Below, piece after piece: positions 43,104 through 52,560 of a DNA stretch of 64,000 bases. The notes below the pieces were generated by a model that saw only the letters and a list, made by a program, of their open reading frames with translations, was not told the origin of the DNA and searched no databases. The DNA lies in assembly GCA_902475545.1 (NCBI GenBank), contig CABRZP010000005.1, positions 1 through 64,000 on the forward strand, written 5' to 3'. The number at the start of each line of letters is the position of its first letter. Position 1 is the first letter of the stretch. A program made the position numbers and the translations under genes. The DNA comes from an uncultured bacterium. Lineage in GTDB: Bacteria > Cyanobacteriota > Vampirovibrionia > Gastranaerophilales > Gastranaerophilaceae.

Positions 43104-43472
43104 ATGATAATATTTCATATAATTAGCCATGATATCTGAACTCATACCATTGGCAACATTCGCTTTAATATTTTGTTCTTTATCTTGACTGGTTTTTTCG
43201 TCTATTTTGCCTGTTTCATCGTGTTGCGGCTGGATTTCTTGTTGATTTTGAACTTCTTTAAGTTGTTCCATCATTTCTTCAACTTGTTTCATAACCTGTG
43301 AGTGTAATTGAACATCTCCTGAATATGAGCCGGTTGATTCGATTCCGGCAGTATCTAAATCTTCAAGAATTTGCTCCCAGTGTGAATAGTTAGTAATATT
43401 TGTGCCCTGTGCTTGTGCAGCGGCTTGTGCTTTGCGTAATTCGTCGATTGATTTGATTTCACCTTCACTCAT
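43095..43472 (-). CDS. Unknown acidic Gln-rich protein
   Basis: 125 residues, acidic and helical: Ala/Gln run AQAAAQAQG near residue 15, a coiled-coil segment (SQVMKQVEEMMEQLKEVQNQQE, about 58-79), then a disordered Gln/Asp/Lys stretch. No signal peptide. GGAGGG precedes the ATG. It overlaps the convergent lepB end by 9 bp. Family not recognised. Confidence 0.68.
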   Translation of the reverse strand: MSEGEIKSIDELRKAQAAAQAQGTNITNYSHWEQILEDLDTAGIESTGSYSGDVQLHSQVMKQVEEMMEQLKEVQNQQEIQPQHDETGKIDEKTSQDKEQNIKANVANGMSSDIMANYMKYYHLF

Positions 43473-43588
43473 AATGTCGGCCCTCCTAAATTTTATCTTC
43501 TTATCTATAATATATAAGTTAAATTTTAGTTGGTATTTTCAACATTTTAGATTTTCGTAACAAAAATTTATATGATTTATTTAGTTTG

Positions 43589-44374
43589 TTAGGGCAAAAT
43601 ATTTCGAAGATTTTCAATTATTTCATCAAGTGTTTTTAAAGTATTTTGATTTGGCTGGACTAATAATTTTTCGATATTTTCTTCAAAATTTGCAGGTAAA
43701 ATCTTACAATTGGTTTTTGCAAAATTTATCAAACGTTTTTCTCCCGGATGAAGGAGTTCGTTAACTGCAAAAATTATGTCAAAATAACTTGCTAAAAATG
43801 CTGAAATTCTGTGATTTATACTTACGACATCGTTTCTGTTGATGGCTTTTTTGATTTGTTCATAATAAGATGCAAACGGTTTGTCTTGTAATAACATTAT
43901 ATTTCTTTTTATAATATTATTTTTTAATTCTTGAGGGTATACGGTATTAATTTTGTTTTTTTGCGAAATTAGCCAATTATTTTTATCAAATAGTATTCTT
44001 AGATTTTTTAATGTATATAAAAAGCAGGTAGTATAACCATTTGAGGGATAATGTTTTACCCAAACATTTTCTATAACATTTTCAAACCAGTTTTTATCCC
44101 AGAACATAACATCGAATTGTATATTAAGTGCATCTACAAAATACTCATCACCTGAGCCAAAATATTCACCGCCGACTTCGTATTTTGAAGAAATTTTTTT
44201 GACGATTTGTTCTCTAAGTTCAATTGAAATGCTGTTGGTTGTAAATACATAAATATCAATATCTGATGAGTTGTCAGATGTTTTTGCTGCAGATGAGCCG
44301 CCGATTGCTATTGCTTCTATGCAGTCGAAATTTTTATATTCATTGATAATATCGTTGAAAATCTTATTGTCCAT
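43589..44374 (-). CDS. Nucleotidyltransferase-fold protein
   Basis: The N-terminal Pol beta-like domain is shown by AIAIGGSSAAKTSDNSSDIDIYVF: GGS, then D-x-D with the metal-binding acidic residues, and a third Asp in NIQFDVMFW. The remaining about 150 residues are helical, as in aminoglycoside/DNA-nucleotidyltransferase-like DUF4037 proteins. 261 residues. It overlaps ispD by 11 bp, so is coupled to ispD and thiL. Substrate unknown; it could also be a MNT-type AMPylating toxin-neutraliser, but no HEPN partner is adjacent. Confidence 0.8.
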   Translation of the reverse strand: MDNKIFNDIINEYKNFDCIEAIAIGGSSAAKTSDNSSDIDIYVFTTNSISIELREQIVKKISSKYEVGGEYFGSGDEYFVDALNIQFDVMFWDKNWFENVIENVWVKHYPSNGYTTCFLYTLKNLRILFDKNNWLISQKNKINTVYPQELKNNIIKRNIMLLQDKPFASYYEQIKKAINRNDVVSINHRISAFLASYFDIIFAVNELLHPGEKRLINFAKTNCKILPANFEENIEKLLVQPNQNTLKTLDEIIENLRNILP

Positions 44375-45029
44375 GAATTTCCTCCAGATAAGTTTTTGCC
44401 AAAGTCAAATCTGATTTTGTTGTTACTTTGATATTTCTGTAATCACCCTCAACAATATAAACATCTTTTCCGAGAAATTCCACCATTCCTGCATCGTCTG
44501 TAAAACTTTTATCAATCAAAGTTTCATGTGCTTGCCTGATAAGTTTATATTCAAAAGCCTGCGGAGTTTGGGTATTATAGAGTTTAGAGCGGTCAATTGT
44601 TTTGATTATTCTGCCCTGTTCGTCAACTTCTTTAATAGTATCAATAGTTTTTGTCATTACTGAAACGGCTTTTTTTTCTACAACAGAGGTTATTGTGTTT
44701 TTTATTATTTGGGTTGTAATCATGGGTCTTGCACCGTCATGTATCAATACATAATCACTATCTAGGACTTTTAAGCCGTTAAAAACAGATTCTTGACGGG
44801 TTTTTCCGCCTTCAATGATTTTAATATTTTTATATTGATTGAACATTTTTGACAAAATTTCAATAATAGATGAGTTGGAACAAATTACAATATCTTCAAT
44901 GTCTGCTTGAATAAAAGCTTCAACGGTATATTTAATAATTTCTTTGTTATTAATTTTTTCAAGCAGTTTGTTTGTATTTCCAAATCTTGACGAAGTTCCG
45001 CCTGCTGTAATTATTGCCCCAAATTTCAT
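44364..45029 (-). CDS. ispD: 2-C-methyl-D-erythritol 4-phosphate cytidylyltransferase
   Basis: MEP-pathway CTP-dependent transferase. ITAGGTSSRFGNTNK is the nucleotide-binding loop; IHDGARPMI and DSDYVLIHDGAR the core; NTQTPQAF and FTDDAGMVE are diagnostic. 221 residues. The start overlaps the thiL stop by 4 bp. Together with ispF at 31.5 kb it shows a MEP pathway. Confidence 0.95.
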   Translation of the reverse strand: MKFGAIITAGGTSSRFGNTNKLLEKINNKEIIKYTVEAFIQADIEDIVICSNSSIIEILSKMFNQYKNIKIIEGGKTRQESVFNGLKVLDSDYVLIHDGARPMITTQIIKNTITSVVEKKAVSVMTKTIDTIKEVDEQGRIIKTIDRSKLYNTQTPQAFEYKLIRQAHETLIDKSFTDDAGMVEFLGKDVYIVEGDYRNIKVTTKSDLTLAKTYLEEIHGQ

Positions 45030-45940
45030 TTATTATTCTCCCAATGATTAAAAATATTATTTTCAACGTCTTTTTTTGTAAAATGTGTTATTTTATTGTT
45101 GATTTTTAAATTTACACCCAATCCTTCTTTTACATTACCGATAGTTGTGCCAAAAGGACAATCTTGTGGAACGGTGGCAACTATTTGATAATCCTCTCCG
45201 CCATATAATACTAAGTTCTTCCAATTATCAAAATTTTCTAATTCTTTGCTGTGCGGAATTTTATCAAAATCTATATCTAATAAAACGTTGCTTTCGTTAG
45301 CAATTGTTGATAATGCATCCATCAAACCGTCTGAAGTGTCCATCATTGCATAATCTTCTTTAACATTAGTTGCAATATTTTTTCCGAATTCAACCTGTGC
45401 TTGAGGTTCTAAATGTGCTTTGACAAACTGTTCAGGTATATTTTTGTCGTCAATTAGTAATTTTAAACCTGCACTGCTTGAACCATGTAATCCTGAAACA
45501 ATAACTTTCTGACCGATTGCTGCATTTTTGCGTGAAGAAATATTTCGTCCTGCTGTTGAGCCTATTGCACAAACAGAAACAAAAATTTTGTCTCCGCCGG
45601 TGATATCGCCGCCTACAATGTGAATATTTTCACCGCAAGCTTTTTTACATCCTTCATAAAATTTTTCAACGAAAGTATTATCAATATCTGATGGCAAAGA
45701 TAATGAAACTGTTAAATATTTAGGATCTCCGCCGCTTGCCGCTATATCAGAAATGTTAACCATGACAGATTTATAACCAAGTTGAAAAGGGGTGATTTTT
45801 TTACGAAGAAAATGCACATCTTCAACCAGACTGTCCTGTGTTACAACAATACCCAAATCTTTTAAATATGCACAATCGTCTCCGATATATTCAGATTTGA
45901 GAGTATTTTTTATTATTGAAATAAATTCTTTTTCTTTCAT
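45026..45940 (-). CDS. thiL: Thiamine-monophosphate kinase
   Basis: ATP-dependent phosphorylation of thiamine monophosphate to the diphosphate cofactor; AIR synthase-like fold. IGDDCAYL near the N-terminus, the metal-binding VGGDITGGD, the DTSDGLMDAL motif and LYGGEDYQIVATV are all present. 304 residues. Transcribed with ispD, whose start it overlaps. Confidence 0.94.
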   Translation of the reverse strand: MKEKEFISIIKNTLKSEYIGDDCAYLKDLGIVVTQDSLVEDVHFLRKKITPFQLGYKSVMVNISDIAASGGDPKYLTVSLSLPSDIDNTFVEKFYEGCKKACGENIHIVGGDITGGDKIFVSVCAIGSTAGRNISSRKNAAIGQKVIVSGLHGSSSAGLKLLIDDKNIPEQFVKAHLEPQAQVEFGKNIATNVKEDYAMMDTSDGLMDALSTIANESNVLLDIDFDKIPHSKELENFDNWKNLVLYGGEDYQIVATVPQDCPFGTTIGNVKEGLGVNLKINNKITHFTKKDVENNIFNHWENNK

Positions 45941-45945
45941 AGTAA

Positions 45946-47859
45946 TTAAACTATATCATGTTCAATAAGCGAAATAAATTCTTTTACCAAATTAGCATTT
46001 AATTTTTTACCGCTGTCAGCTTTAATAATTTCAAGAGCATCACGTGTAGAGAGTTTTGCCCGATACGGACGAGGTTCTATTAAAGCAAAATATTCATCAA
46101 TGATTAGAATAATTTGAGAGGATAACGGAATATCATCTGCTGCAACATTATTCGGATAACCTGAGCCGTCCCAGTTTTCGTGGTGATGTTCAATTATTGG
46201 AAGAATGTCCTGAACATAAGAAATCGGCTGTAGAATTTCTCGTGCTGCAATAACAGGATGGTTTTTAATAGTTTCTCTTTCTTCTTCAGTTAAAGGTGTT
46301 GCTTTTTGCAGTAAGTCTTTTGGAAGCATTAAATTACCTATATCATAAAGTAAAATTGCAATTCTTAAATTATCAATATCTTCTTTTGAAAGGTCAAATC
46401 TTTTTGCTAAACTTACGGCCATTAGAACTTTATTTTTTACGGCTCCTGCTGAATGCATAGGATTATACATTTTAGCCAGCATATCAGCTACTGTATATAG
46501 TGATTCTTTCGATAATTCATCTTTATTTGCCGGAGCTTTGAGTTTTAGACATAATTCTTTTGATAAATGTTTTGCCATTGGAACACGATTTTTAGACAAT
46601 ATATCAATAAATGTATTAACTGCAATTTCCTGCCATGATGTTTCTGAAATAGGTTTTGCAAGAGTAACTCTGTTTCTTCCTTCGCGTTTTGAAGTATACA
46701 TGGCCTGATCCGTAAGTTCAAGAAGTTCTTCGACATTGTCAGTATGTTCAAAGTATGTTGCAACCCCTAAACTTCCGGTAATATGTCCGATAGTCTCAAT
46801 TTCAACATGTTCAATTGATTTACGGATTCTTTCTGCTGCAATCATTGCACCTTCAGATGATATACCCGGAAGTAATACATTGAATTCTTCTCCGCCGATT
46901 CTTGCAGGAACATCGACAGAACGGGCATTTGATTTTAATACACTGGCAATAGTTTTAATCGCTAAATCACCATAAAAATGACCGTATGTATCATTAATTT
47001 TTTTCAAAAAGTCCAAATCAATCCCGATGACTGAAAATGGTTGTTGTTGACGTTTTGCACGTTGAACTTCTTTTTCCAGAGCTTCTTCAAAATATCTTCT
47101 GTTGTATAAACCTGTTAAAGCATCTGTAACCGCTTGTTCTCTTACTGCTTGGAATAAGTCGGCAATAGTAATTGACATTTCAATTTGTTTTGCAAAAAGT
47201 CCTAAGAAATCCATTTCTGCAGAAGCAAGTTCTTCTCTTGCTGAAAATACGCAAAACCAACCAAATTCATTATTTTGGGTAATTAGTGGTACAACAATTA
47301 CTGATTTTACAGGTTGGTTTGCAGTTGACGTAATTTTTTGAACAATTTCATCAGGAAGATCAGGTAAAACAGATTTTAGCGAAAGATCAATTGAACGAGT
47401 TTGAATAATTGTTCTTTGTCTCATTGTATCGGCAAAAACACTTTCATCAGAATAATGAAGTCTTCGTGTTTGGATTCCGGGAGAACCTATAAGATTATTT
47501 AATCTATCAATCAAACCATCATTTGATTGTGCAAGAATTTGCAAATATATGCCTTCATCATCAATACATTTTCGGATAATACTACAGTGCATATATCCAA
47601 GTTCGCCTTGTGTACTGTTAACTATGGCTTCCATGACATTTTCTAAAGGAGTGGAAGAATTCATCATATCCCAAATGTGTTGAAGGGTAAACATACGTTT
47701 ATTTGCATCGTTTAATTCTTCAGTACGTTCGGCAATCTCTTTTTCTAACTCAAGATTACGTTCATATATTTCAAGGTAATCACGTTTTTCGTGATAAATA
47801 TTATGTTCTACTTCAGAGACTTTTCTTGTAACTTCTTTAAATTTGTCAAATAAGCCCAT
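45946..47859 (-). CDS. GAF-GGDEF-HD-GYP signalling protein (degenerate HD-GYP)
   Basis: 637 residues: N-terminal coiled coil (about 10-50), a GAF-like sensor (about 55-235, FGWFCVFSAREELASAEMDFLGLFAKQ), an intact diguanylate cyclase GGDEF domain (about 240-405) with GGEEF in RIGGEEFNVLLPG and the product-inhibition I-site RSVD five residues before it, then an HD-GYP-like domain (about 440-637). In the latter HD-IGK is replaced by YDIGN and the DVYDAL-type Asp by EYFAL, while HHHENWDGSGYP remains. The cyclase half should make c-di-GMP; the phosphodiesterase half lacks metal ligands and is likely a regulatory or binding module. Confidence 0.9.
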   Translation of the reverse strand: MGLFDKFKEVTRKVSEVEHNIYHEKRDYLEIYERNLELEKEIAERTEELNDANKRMFTLQHIWDMMNSSTPLENVMEAIVNSTQGELGYMHCSIIRKCIDDEGIYLQILAQSNDGLIDRLNNLIGSPGIQTRRLHYSDESVFADTMRQRTIIQTRSIDLSLKSVLPDLPDEIVQKITSTANQPVKSVIVVPLITQNNEFGWFCVFSAREELASAEMDFLGLFAKQIEMSITIADLFQAVREQAVTDALTGLYNRRYFEEALEKEVQRAKRQQQPFSVIGIDLDFLKKINDTYGHFYGDLAIKTIASVLKSNARSVDVPARIGGEEFNVLLPGISSEGAMIAAERIRKSIEHVEIETIGHITGSLGVATYFEHTDNVEELLELTDQAMYTSKREGRNRVTLAKPISETSWQEIAVNTFIDILSKNRVPMAKHLSKELCLKLKAPANKDELSKESLYTVADMLAKMYNPMHSAGAVKNKVLMAVSLAKRFDLSKEDIDNLRIAILLYDIGNLMLPKDLLQKATPLTEEERETIKNHPVIAAREILQPISYVQDILPIIEHHHENWDGSGYPNNVAADDIPLSSQIILIIDEYFALIEPRPYRAKLSTRDALEIIKADSGKKLNANLVKEFISLIEHDIV

Positions 47860-47908
47860 TTTTTTTCCTTAAAAAATAGTCCAACTAAGTAATCATGATA
47901 ACACTTTT

Positions 47909-48958
47909 TCATGAAAATATCAAGTTATGAATAAAATCTAAGACAATTTTTGGATTAGGAAAATTTGTACATACCTTTTTATGTTTTCTGAAATTACAAT
48001 GTTTTTTAAAACATGGCTGGCATGGAAGTCCTTCTCCACCAAGTGCAATGTACTTTTTAGGGCTTCCTAACGGTGCAAGAATATTTTTTGGAGTACAGGT
48101 GAAAATAGTTATTATTGCCGGTTTTCCTGTTGCCCATGCCAGATGTGCACTGCCGCTGTCCGGAGATAATACCAAATCTGCTCTTGAATATAATTCAATA
48201 AGTTCCATTAAATTGGTTTTTCCTGCAAGGTTTAGTCCTCTGTTATCGCTGATATATTGAATTAATTCATTATCTTTTTCTGTACCGGTAAATATAAGAT
48301 TGCATTTTTCTGTAAGATTCCAAACCAGTGTTTTCCAATTATCTTTATTCCAGTGTTTTGCGTTCCAGGTGGTTGCAGGAGAAATAACCACAATTGGTTT
48401 TGATTTATCTAATTCTGCAATTATTTCGTCAATTTCTTGTATTTCATGATTACTTCGCGGCGGTAATGATACTTTCAAATTTTGAAGTTCTATCCCCAAA
48501 TGTTGTGCAAATTTAAGATAATTCATTACAATTGGACCGTCAGGATTGTATGAAACATCTTTAACCCATTCATTTCCTGCAAGGAAGGCTAATTCTTTTG
48601 CTTTTTTTGAAGTAATTCTTCTTTTTGCACCACATAATAGCAGCCACCAAAAGCTTTTTTGCATCATTTGTGCATCAATTGCAATATCATATTTTTCTGC
48701 TCTTATTTGTTTTAAGATGCTGAGGAATTCTTTGAAGTTTTCTATAATAGAACCTTTTTTTCGCCATTTGTACATTGGAACAAATATTGTTTTATCAACG
48801 CAGGGGTTATTTTTAATAACCTGAACTCCTCTTTCAGAAACAAGCCAATGTACTTCATAGCCTGCATCTTTCAAGGAATTTGCTAATGGAATATTAAATA
48901 TTACATCTCCAAGAGATGATAGTTTTATAAGCAGTACTTTTTGTTTTTTTTCTTCCAT
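47909..48958 (-). CDS. Glycosyltransferase family 9 (heptosyltransferase-like)
   Basis: LPS-core-type sugar transferase of GT-B fold. N-terminus KVLLIKLSSLGDVIFNIPLA is the family hallmark, and the C-terminal donor site shows TGTEKDNELI, NLAGKTNLMELIELYSRADLVLSPDSGSAHLAWA with PDSG. The C-terminal Cys-rich segment (LPCQPCFKKHCNFRKHKKVC) is often seen in this family. 349 residues. It stands alone, so sugar and acceptor are unknown. Confidence 0.9.
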   Translation of the reverse strand: MEEKKQKVLLIKLSSLGDVIFNIPLANSLKDAGYEVHWLVSERGVQVIKNNPCVDKTIFVPMYKWRKKGSIIENFKEFLSILKQIRAEKYDIAIDAQMMQKSFWWLLLCGAKRRITSKKAKELAFLAGNEWVKDVSYNPDGPIVMNYLKFAQHLGIELQNLKVSLPPRSNHEIQEIDEIIAELDKSKPIVVISPATTWNAKHWNKDNWKTLVWNLTEKCNLIFTGTEKDNELIQYISDNRGLNLAGKTNLMELIELYSRADLVLSPDSGSAHLAWATGKPAIITIFTCTPKNILAPLGSPKKYIALGGEGLPCQPCFKKHCNFRKHKKVCTNFPNPKIVLDFIHNLIFS

Positions 48959-49031
48959 TTTTGCAAAATCCTCTGTGATTTATTATATGTAAAAAGCTTT
49001 ATATCGTCTAGCAAGATTTAGAATTTTGAGT

Positions 49032-49562
49032 TTATAAAGCTGTTAAAAATGTAATATATTTATCTCCGTATTTTTTTTGTTTCAACATTTGAAAACCTGT
49101 AAAATCAACCTCTGTTACGTGTTCAAGAATAATAATTCCTGTACTGATTTCTTTTATTGATTTCAAACTGCTCTCATAAATTCCTGAAAAATACGGCGGG
49201 TCAATGTATATAACATCGGGTACAAAATCTTTTGGTAATTTTTGACAAATTTTTAAACTATCACCTAATATTAATTTTAAATAATTATCTTTTTCATATT
49301 TTTTGAAATTTGATTTGATAACATTATAAACTTTTTTATTTTTTTCGATAGAAACAATTTTTGAAAAACCTCGGGATAATGCTTCCAAACCCATAATCCC
49401 CGAACCTGCATACATGTCTAAAAAGCTTGAATTTTCAAAATTAATCATTGACTGCAAGGTATTAAAAACACTCATTCTGACTTTTGACAAAGTCGGACGG
49501 GTGATATTTTCATCCGGTGCAGTAATTTTTTGTCCTTTATAGATTCCAGCTGTAATGTTCAT
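49032..49562 (-). CDS. rsmD: 16S rRNA (guanine966-N2)-methyltransferase
   Basis: Methylates G966 of 16S rRNA. ITRPTLSKVRMSVFNTL is the RNA-binding N-terminal signature, LDMYAGSGIMGLEALSRG the SAM loop and VIYIDPPYFSG the catalytic DPPY. 176 residues, typical. Monocistronic. Confidence 0.93.
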   Translation of the reverse strand: MNITAGIYKGQKITAPDENITRPTLSKVRMSVFNTLQSMINFENSSFLDMYAGSGIMGLEALSRGFSKIVSIEKNKKVYNVIKSNFKKYEKDNYLKLILGDSLKICQKLPKDFVPDVIYIDPPYFSGIYESSLKSIKEISTGIIILEHVTEVDFTGFQMLKQKKYGDKYITFLTAL

Positions 49563-49653
49563 ATATGTAAATTATCATAAAATAATTCAATTAAAAAGAT
49601 GATTAAATTGTTAATATGTCGATTTAAAATTAAAGAACTGTTTTGGAGAAAAG

Positions 49654-49782
49654 ATGAAAAAGATTTTAATAATTTTAGGTATACTAATTTTTATAAACTT
49701 GCTTATAATTACAGCAAGCAAAGTTATTGCTGCAGAATCACACACAGCAATGCCAAATTTAATTATGGCAAATATTTTTTAG
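49654..49782 (+). CDS. Small exported peptide, 42 residues
   Basis: The ATG at 49654 follows TTGGAGAA by a good distance. The peptide starts MKKIL, continues with a hydrophobic core of Ile/Leu/Phe/Asn (to about residue 20) and a signal-peptidase-like VIAAES, so cleavage near residue 26 would release a peptide of about 16 residues (AESHTAMPNLIMANIF or slightly shorter). It stops at TAG 49780-49782, 4 bp into the convergent pilin end. It is in a different frame from the longer spurious frame there. Too short for family assignment; could be a secreted peptide, a small membrane protein or chance. Confidence 0.5.
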   Translation: MKKILIILGILIFINLLIITASKVIAAESHTAMPNLIMANIF

Positions 49783-50456
49783 TATTCCATTTTCCAACCG
49801 GCATTCATAATTTCAGTTAAACAACCGGAAGCTCTTGAAGAGAAAGTTCCTGAATTACCTGTACAAGTTCTTGCTGAGCCATATACTTTTGGGTCTCTTG
49901 AATTTGAACCAAAATCTGCAACTGTTCCGTCAGATTTAATGTCAACAGCAAAAGTATCACGACCAATCATATTTGGTTCTGCAGTACCATTTACATCAAT
50001 AATTAATGTCAAAAGGTTGTTTGCATATTTGCCGCAAATGGCTGCTCCATTTGTAGTTTGTATACAGTAATCTTTTTTATCCATTGCCCCTGCTGAACTT
50101 AATGTGATTGAAACATAGCTACTCGCAATACATTGATTAGTTCCTGTTCCACAATTTCTTTTTACAGGTTTAAAATATGTATTTAAAAAATAACATGGGA
50201 CATTGCTGGCGGCTGTACATTCATTTCCGTTTGTAGGAGTTTTTGTTATAGCTTGGGTTTCATAAAAATTATCTACATGTTCGTCATTCATAATTGCCTG
50301 AGCCGCATCTGAAATTTGTGAATATGCTTTTTGAAGCTGGGCTGTATATAATCTGTTTTTATAGTTTTTCATTACACCCGGAATTGTTAAAACTGCTACA
50401 ACCCCGACAATGCCAAGTGTAATTAGAACTTCTGATAGCGTAAAACCTTTTTTCAT
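49779..50456 (-). CDS. Type IV pilin-like protein (class III-type prepilin)
   Basis: Prepilin with the cleavage motif MKKG|FTLSEVL (Gly at -1, Phe +1, Glu +5) and a hydrophobic helix ITLGIVGVVAVLTIPGVMKNY. The remainder (about 195 residues) is a globular domain with six Cys, ending CLTEIMNAGWKMEY. The ATG at 50456 follows AAAGGA. It is 16 bp from a second prepilin upstream, and a third (62993-63682) ends in the same C-terminal pattern. Could be a minor pilin or type II secretion-like pseudopilin; no assembly genes are nearby. Confidence 0.9.
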   Translation of the reverse strand: MKKGFTLSEVLITLGIVGVVAVLTIPGVMKNYKNRLYTAQLQKAYSQISDAAQAIMNDEHVDNFYETQAITKTPTNGNECTAASNVPCYFLNTYFKPVKRNCGTGTNQCIASSYVSITLSSAGAMDKKDYCIQTTNGAAICGKYANNLLTLIIDVNGTAEPNMIGRDTFAVDIKSDGTVADFGSNSRDPKVYGSARTCTGNSGTFSSRASGCLTEIMNAGWKMEY

Positions 50457-50472
50457 ATATAATCCTTTCAAA

Positions 50473-51093
50473 TTAATATTTCATTACCCAGTTATCTTCA
50501 ATAATTTTGTTTAAACAACCATGACCGTATATATCTTTATTTCCATTATTACAGCTTGCAGGATTTACATGAGAGAATACTTTTTTATTGACTGTATCAA
50601 TTCTAAATCTGAACATATCACGTCCACCTACATTTGGACCGTCAGTTGAATTGACATCAACAGTTACAACGCATTCAGTTAATGTTTCGCACATTAAATC
50701 AATAGCTTCTCCGCTTTTTAGTCTGGCATAAGCAGATGCGGGTAGTTGAAGAGGTGCTCCTGTATTTGATCCCATTTTTCTATAAGTTGTTGCAAATGGG
50801 CGATTTCCTGATGTTATAGCCACACCTGAAAGTTTAAAGTATTTGTTTAAAAATTCTGCTTGTTTATCGACTGCACCAACTTTTGCATAAGGAGTTTGGT
50901 TGAAGTATGAAACATTACTATCAATACAGGCTTGTTCCATTGCACTGGTAAGAGATTCATAAGTCTTTTTTAATCTTGTTGTAAACAATTTATTATGATA
51001 ATCTTTCATAAAGCTAGGTAGTGTAAGTGCCGCAATAACACCAATTACAGTCATTGTAATTAATAATTCACCAATAGTAAGGGCTTTTTTCAT
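50473..51093 (-). CDS. Type IV pilin-like protein (divergent cleavage site)
   Basis: Prepilin-like start MKKALTIGELLITM: Ala in place of Gly at -1, Leu +1, with Glu at +5 in the usual place, then the hydrophobic TVIGVIAALTLPSFMKDY. The globular C-terminus has several Cys and ends CLNKIIEDNWVMKY. The ATG at 51093 follows AGGAT. The 16-bp spacing to the neighbour implies one operon. Ala at -1 is tolerated by some prepilin peptidases. Confidence 0.85.
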   Translation of the reverse strand: MKKALTIGELLITMTVIGVIAALTLPSFMKDYHNKLFTTRLKKTYESLTSAMEQACIDSNVSYFNQTPYAKVGAVDKQAEFLNKYFKLSGVAITSGNRPFATTYRKMGSNTGAPLQLPASAYARLKSGEAIDLMCETLTECVVTVDVNSTDGPNVGGRDMFRFRIDTVNKKVFSHVNPASCNNGNKDIYGHGCLNKIIEDNWVMKY

Positions 51094-51294
51094 ACTCTTA
51101 TCCTGTTCCCGATTGCAACCTATAAACCAATTATACAACTTTTTTCATGGCTTTTCAAGGGGTAAATGTAGTTATCAATATTTAGTCATACTTTTATAAT
51201 TCTTGTTTGATAAGAGAGGAATAGAATTTCATATTTTTATTTATTAAATCTTTTAATTGTGATAAAATGTTAATAAAAATATATAGGAGTCGAT

Positions 51295-52476
51295 ATGTCT
51301 AAAACAAGAGCAATTATAATGGTTATTGATTCAATGGGAATAGGTGCAATGCCTGATTGTAAAGATTTTGGTGATGTTCTTGAGTGTAATACCTTAAAAC
51401 ATGTTTGTGAATTTAATAAAGGTTTAAATGTTCCAAATCTGGAAAAAATGGGGTTGGGAAATATTCAGGATTTTGAAGGTATTAAAAAAGTTGAAAATCC
51501 GATAGCAACTTATGCAACTCTTGTTGAAAAATCTAAAGGGAAAGATACAACAACAGGTCACTGGGAAATTGCCGGAATTACATTAGACAGACCTTTTGCA
51601 ACATTCCCTGAAGGTTTCCCGGCTGAATTGATTGATAAATTTATAAAAGAAACAAATTGCGGCGGTGTGTTGGCTAATTGTCCGGCAAGTGGAACTGCTA
51701 TTATTGAAAAATTAAATGATGAACATCATGCAACTAAATTTCCTATTGTTTATACTTCAGCGGACAGTGTATTTCAAATTGCGGTTGATACAGATTTAAT
51801 TCCTTTGGAAACACTTTATAAGTGGTGTGAAATTGCAAGAAAAATTCTTACTGAAGATGATTATTACGTGTCAAGAGTAATTGCAAGACCGTATAAAATT
51901 ATTGATGGAAAGCCTACAAGAATTTCAAAAGATAGACGTGATTATTCTATAGAACCAATTGCACCAACTTTATTAAATGAAGTTAAAGATAATGGCGGAA
52001 AAGTAATAGGTATTGGTAAAATTGAAGACATATTTTCAAAATCAGGCATTACACATGCCATTCATACAGGTTCAAATAAAGAAGGTTTGGAACTTACATT
52101 AAAAGCTGTTCGTAATGAACTTCCATTAGAAGAGATTGCTTATATTAAGGAACAAGCATACAATAATACTGAAATAATTTTTACTAATCTTGTAGATACG
52201 GATATGCTTTACGGTCATAGAAATGACCCTAAAGGTTACGGACAGGCAATTGAAGAAATTGATACATATTTAGAACCAATAATGGATGCAATGACAGAGG
52301 ATGATTTGTTGATTATTACAGCAGACCATGGATGTGACCCTACGGTTGATGGAACCGATCATACACGTGAAAAAGTTCCATTTTTGATGTATTCAAAAGT
52401 TTTACCATCAAATGGAAATTTGGGTGAAATTGAGGGTTTTGATTCTATTGCAAGTTTTATTAAAGATTGGATTTAA
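51295..52476 (+). CDS. deoB: Phosphopentomutase
   Basis: Alkaline-phosphatase-superfamily mutase interconverting ribose/deoxyribose 1- and 5-phosphate in nucleoside salvage. DSMGIGAMPD near the N-terminus, DTTTGHWEIAG (phosphorylated Thr) and the metal-binding ADHGCDPT...DHTREKVP are all present. 393 residues. AGGAG precedes the ATG. Monocistronic. Confidence 0.96.
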   Translation: MSKTRAIIMVIDSMGIGAMPDCKDFGDVLECNTLKHVCEFNKGLNVPNLEKMGLGNIQDFEGIKKVENPIATYATLVEKSKGKDTTTGHWEIAGITLDRPFATFPEGFPAELIDKFIKETNCGGVLANCPASGTAIIEKLNDEHHATKFPIVYTSADSVFQIAVDTDLIPLETLYKWCEIARKILTEDDYYVSRVIARPYKIIDGKPTRISKDRRDYSIEPIAPTLLNEVKDNGGKVIGIGKIEDIFSKSGITHAIHTGSNKEGLELTLKAVRNELPLEEIAYIKEQAYNNTEIIFTNLVDTDMLYGHRNDPKGYGQAIEEIDTYLEPIMDAMTEDDLLIITADHGCDPTVDGTDHTREKVPFLMYSKVLPSNGNLGEIEGFDSIASFIKDWI

Positions 52477-52560
52477 ATTGTTGTAGAAATTTTTTAGTTT
52501 TTGTTATATAATTTTATTGTGAAATTTTTTCACGGGTTGTAAATATAAGGAGAAAACAAA

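Noticed and set aside
49599..49820. 73-residue plus-strand frame near the pilin gene
   Set aside because: Out of frame with the better small exported peptide at 49654 and without a ribosome site. Its end is antisense to the pilin.
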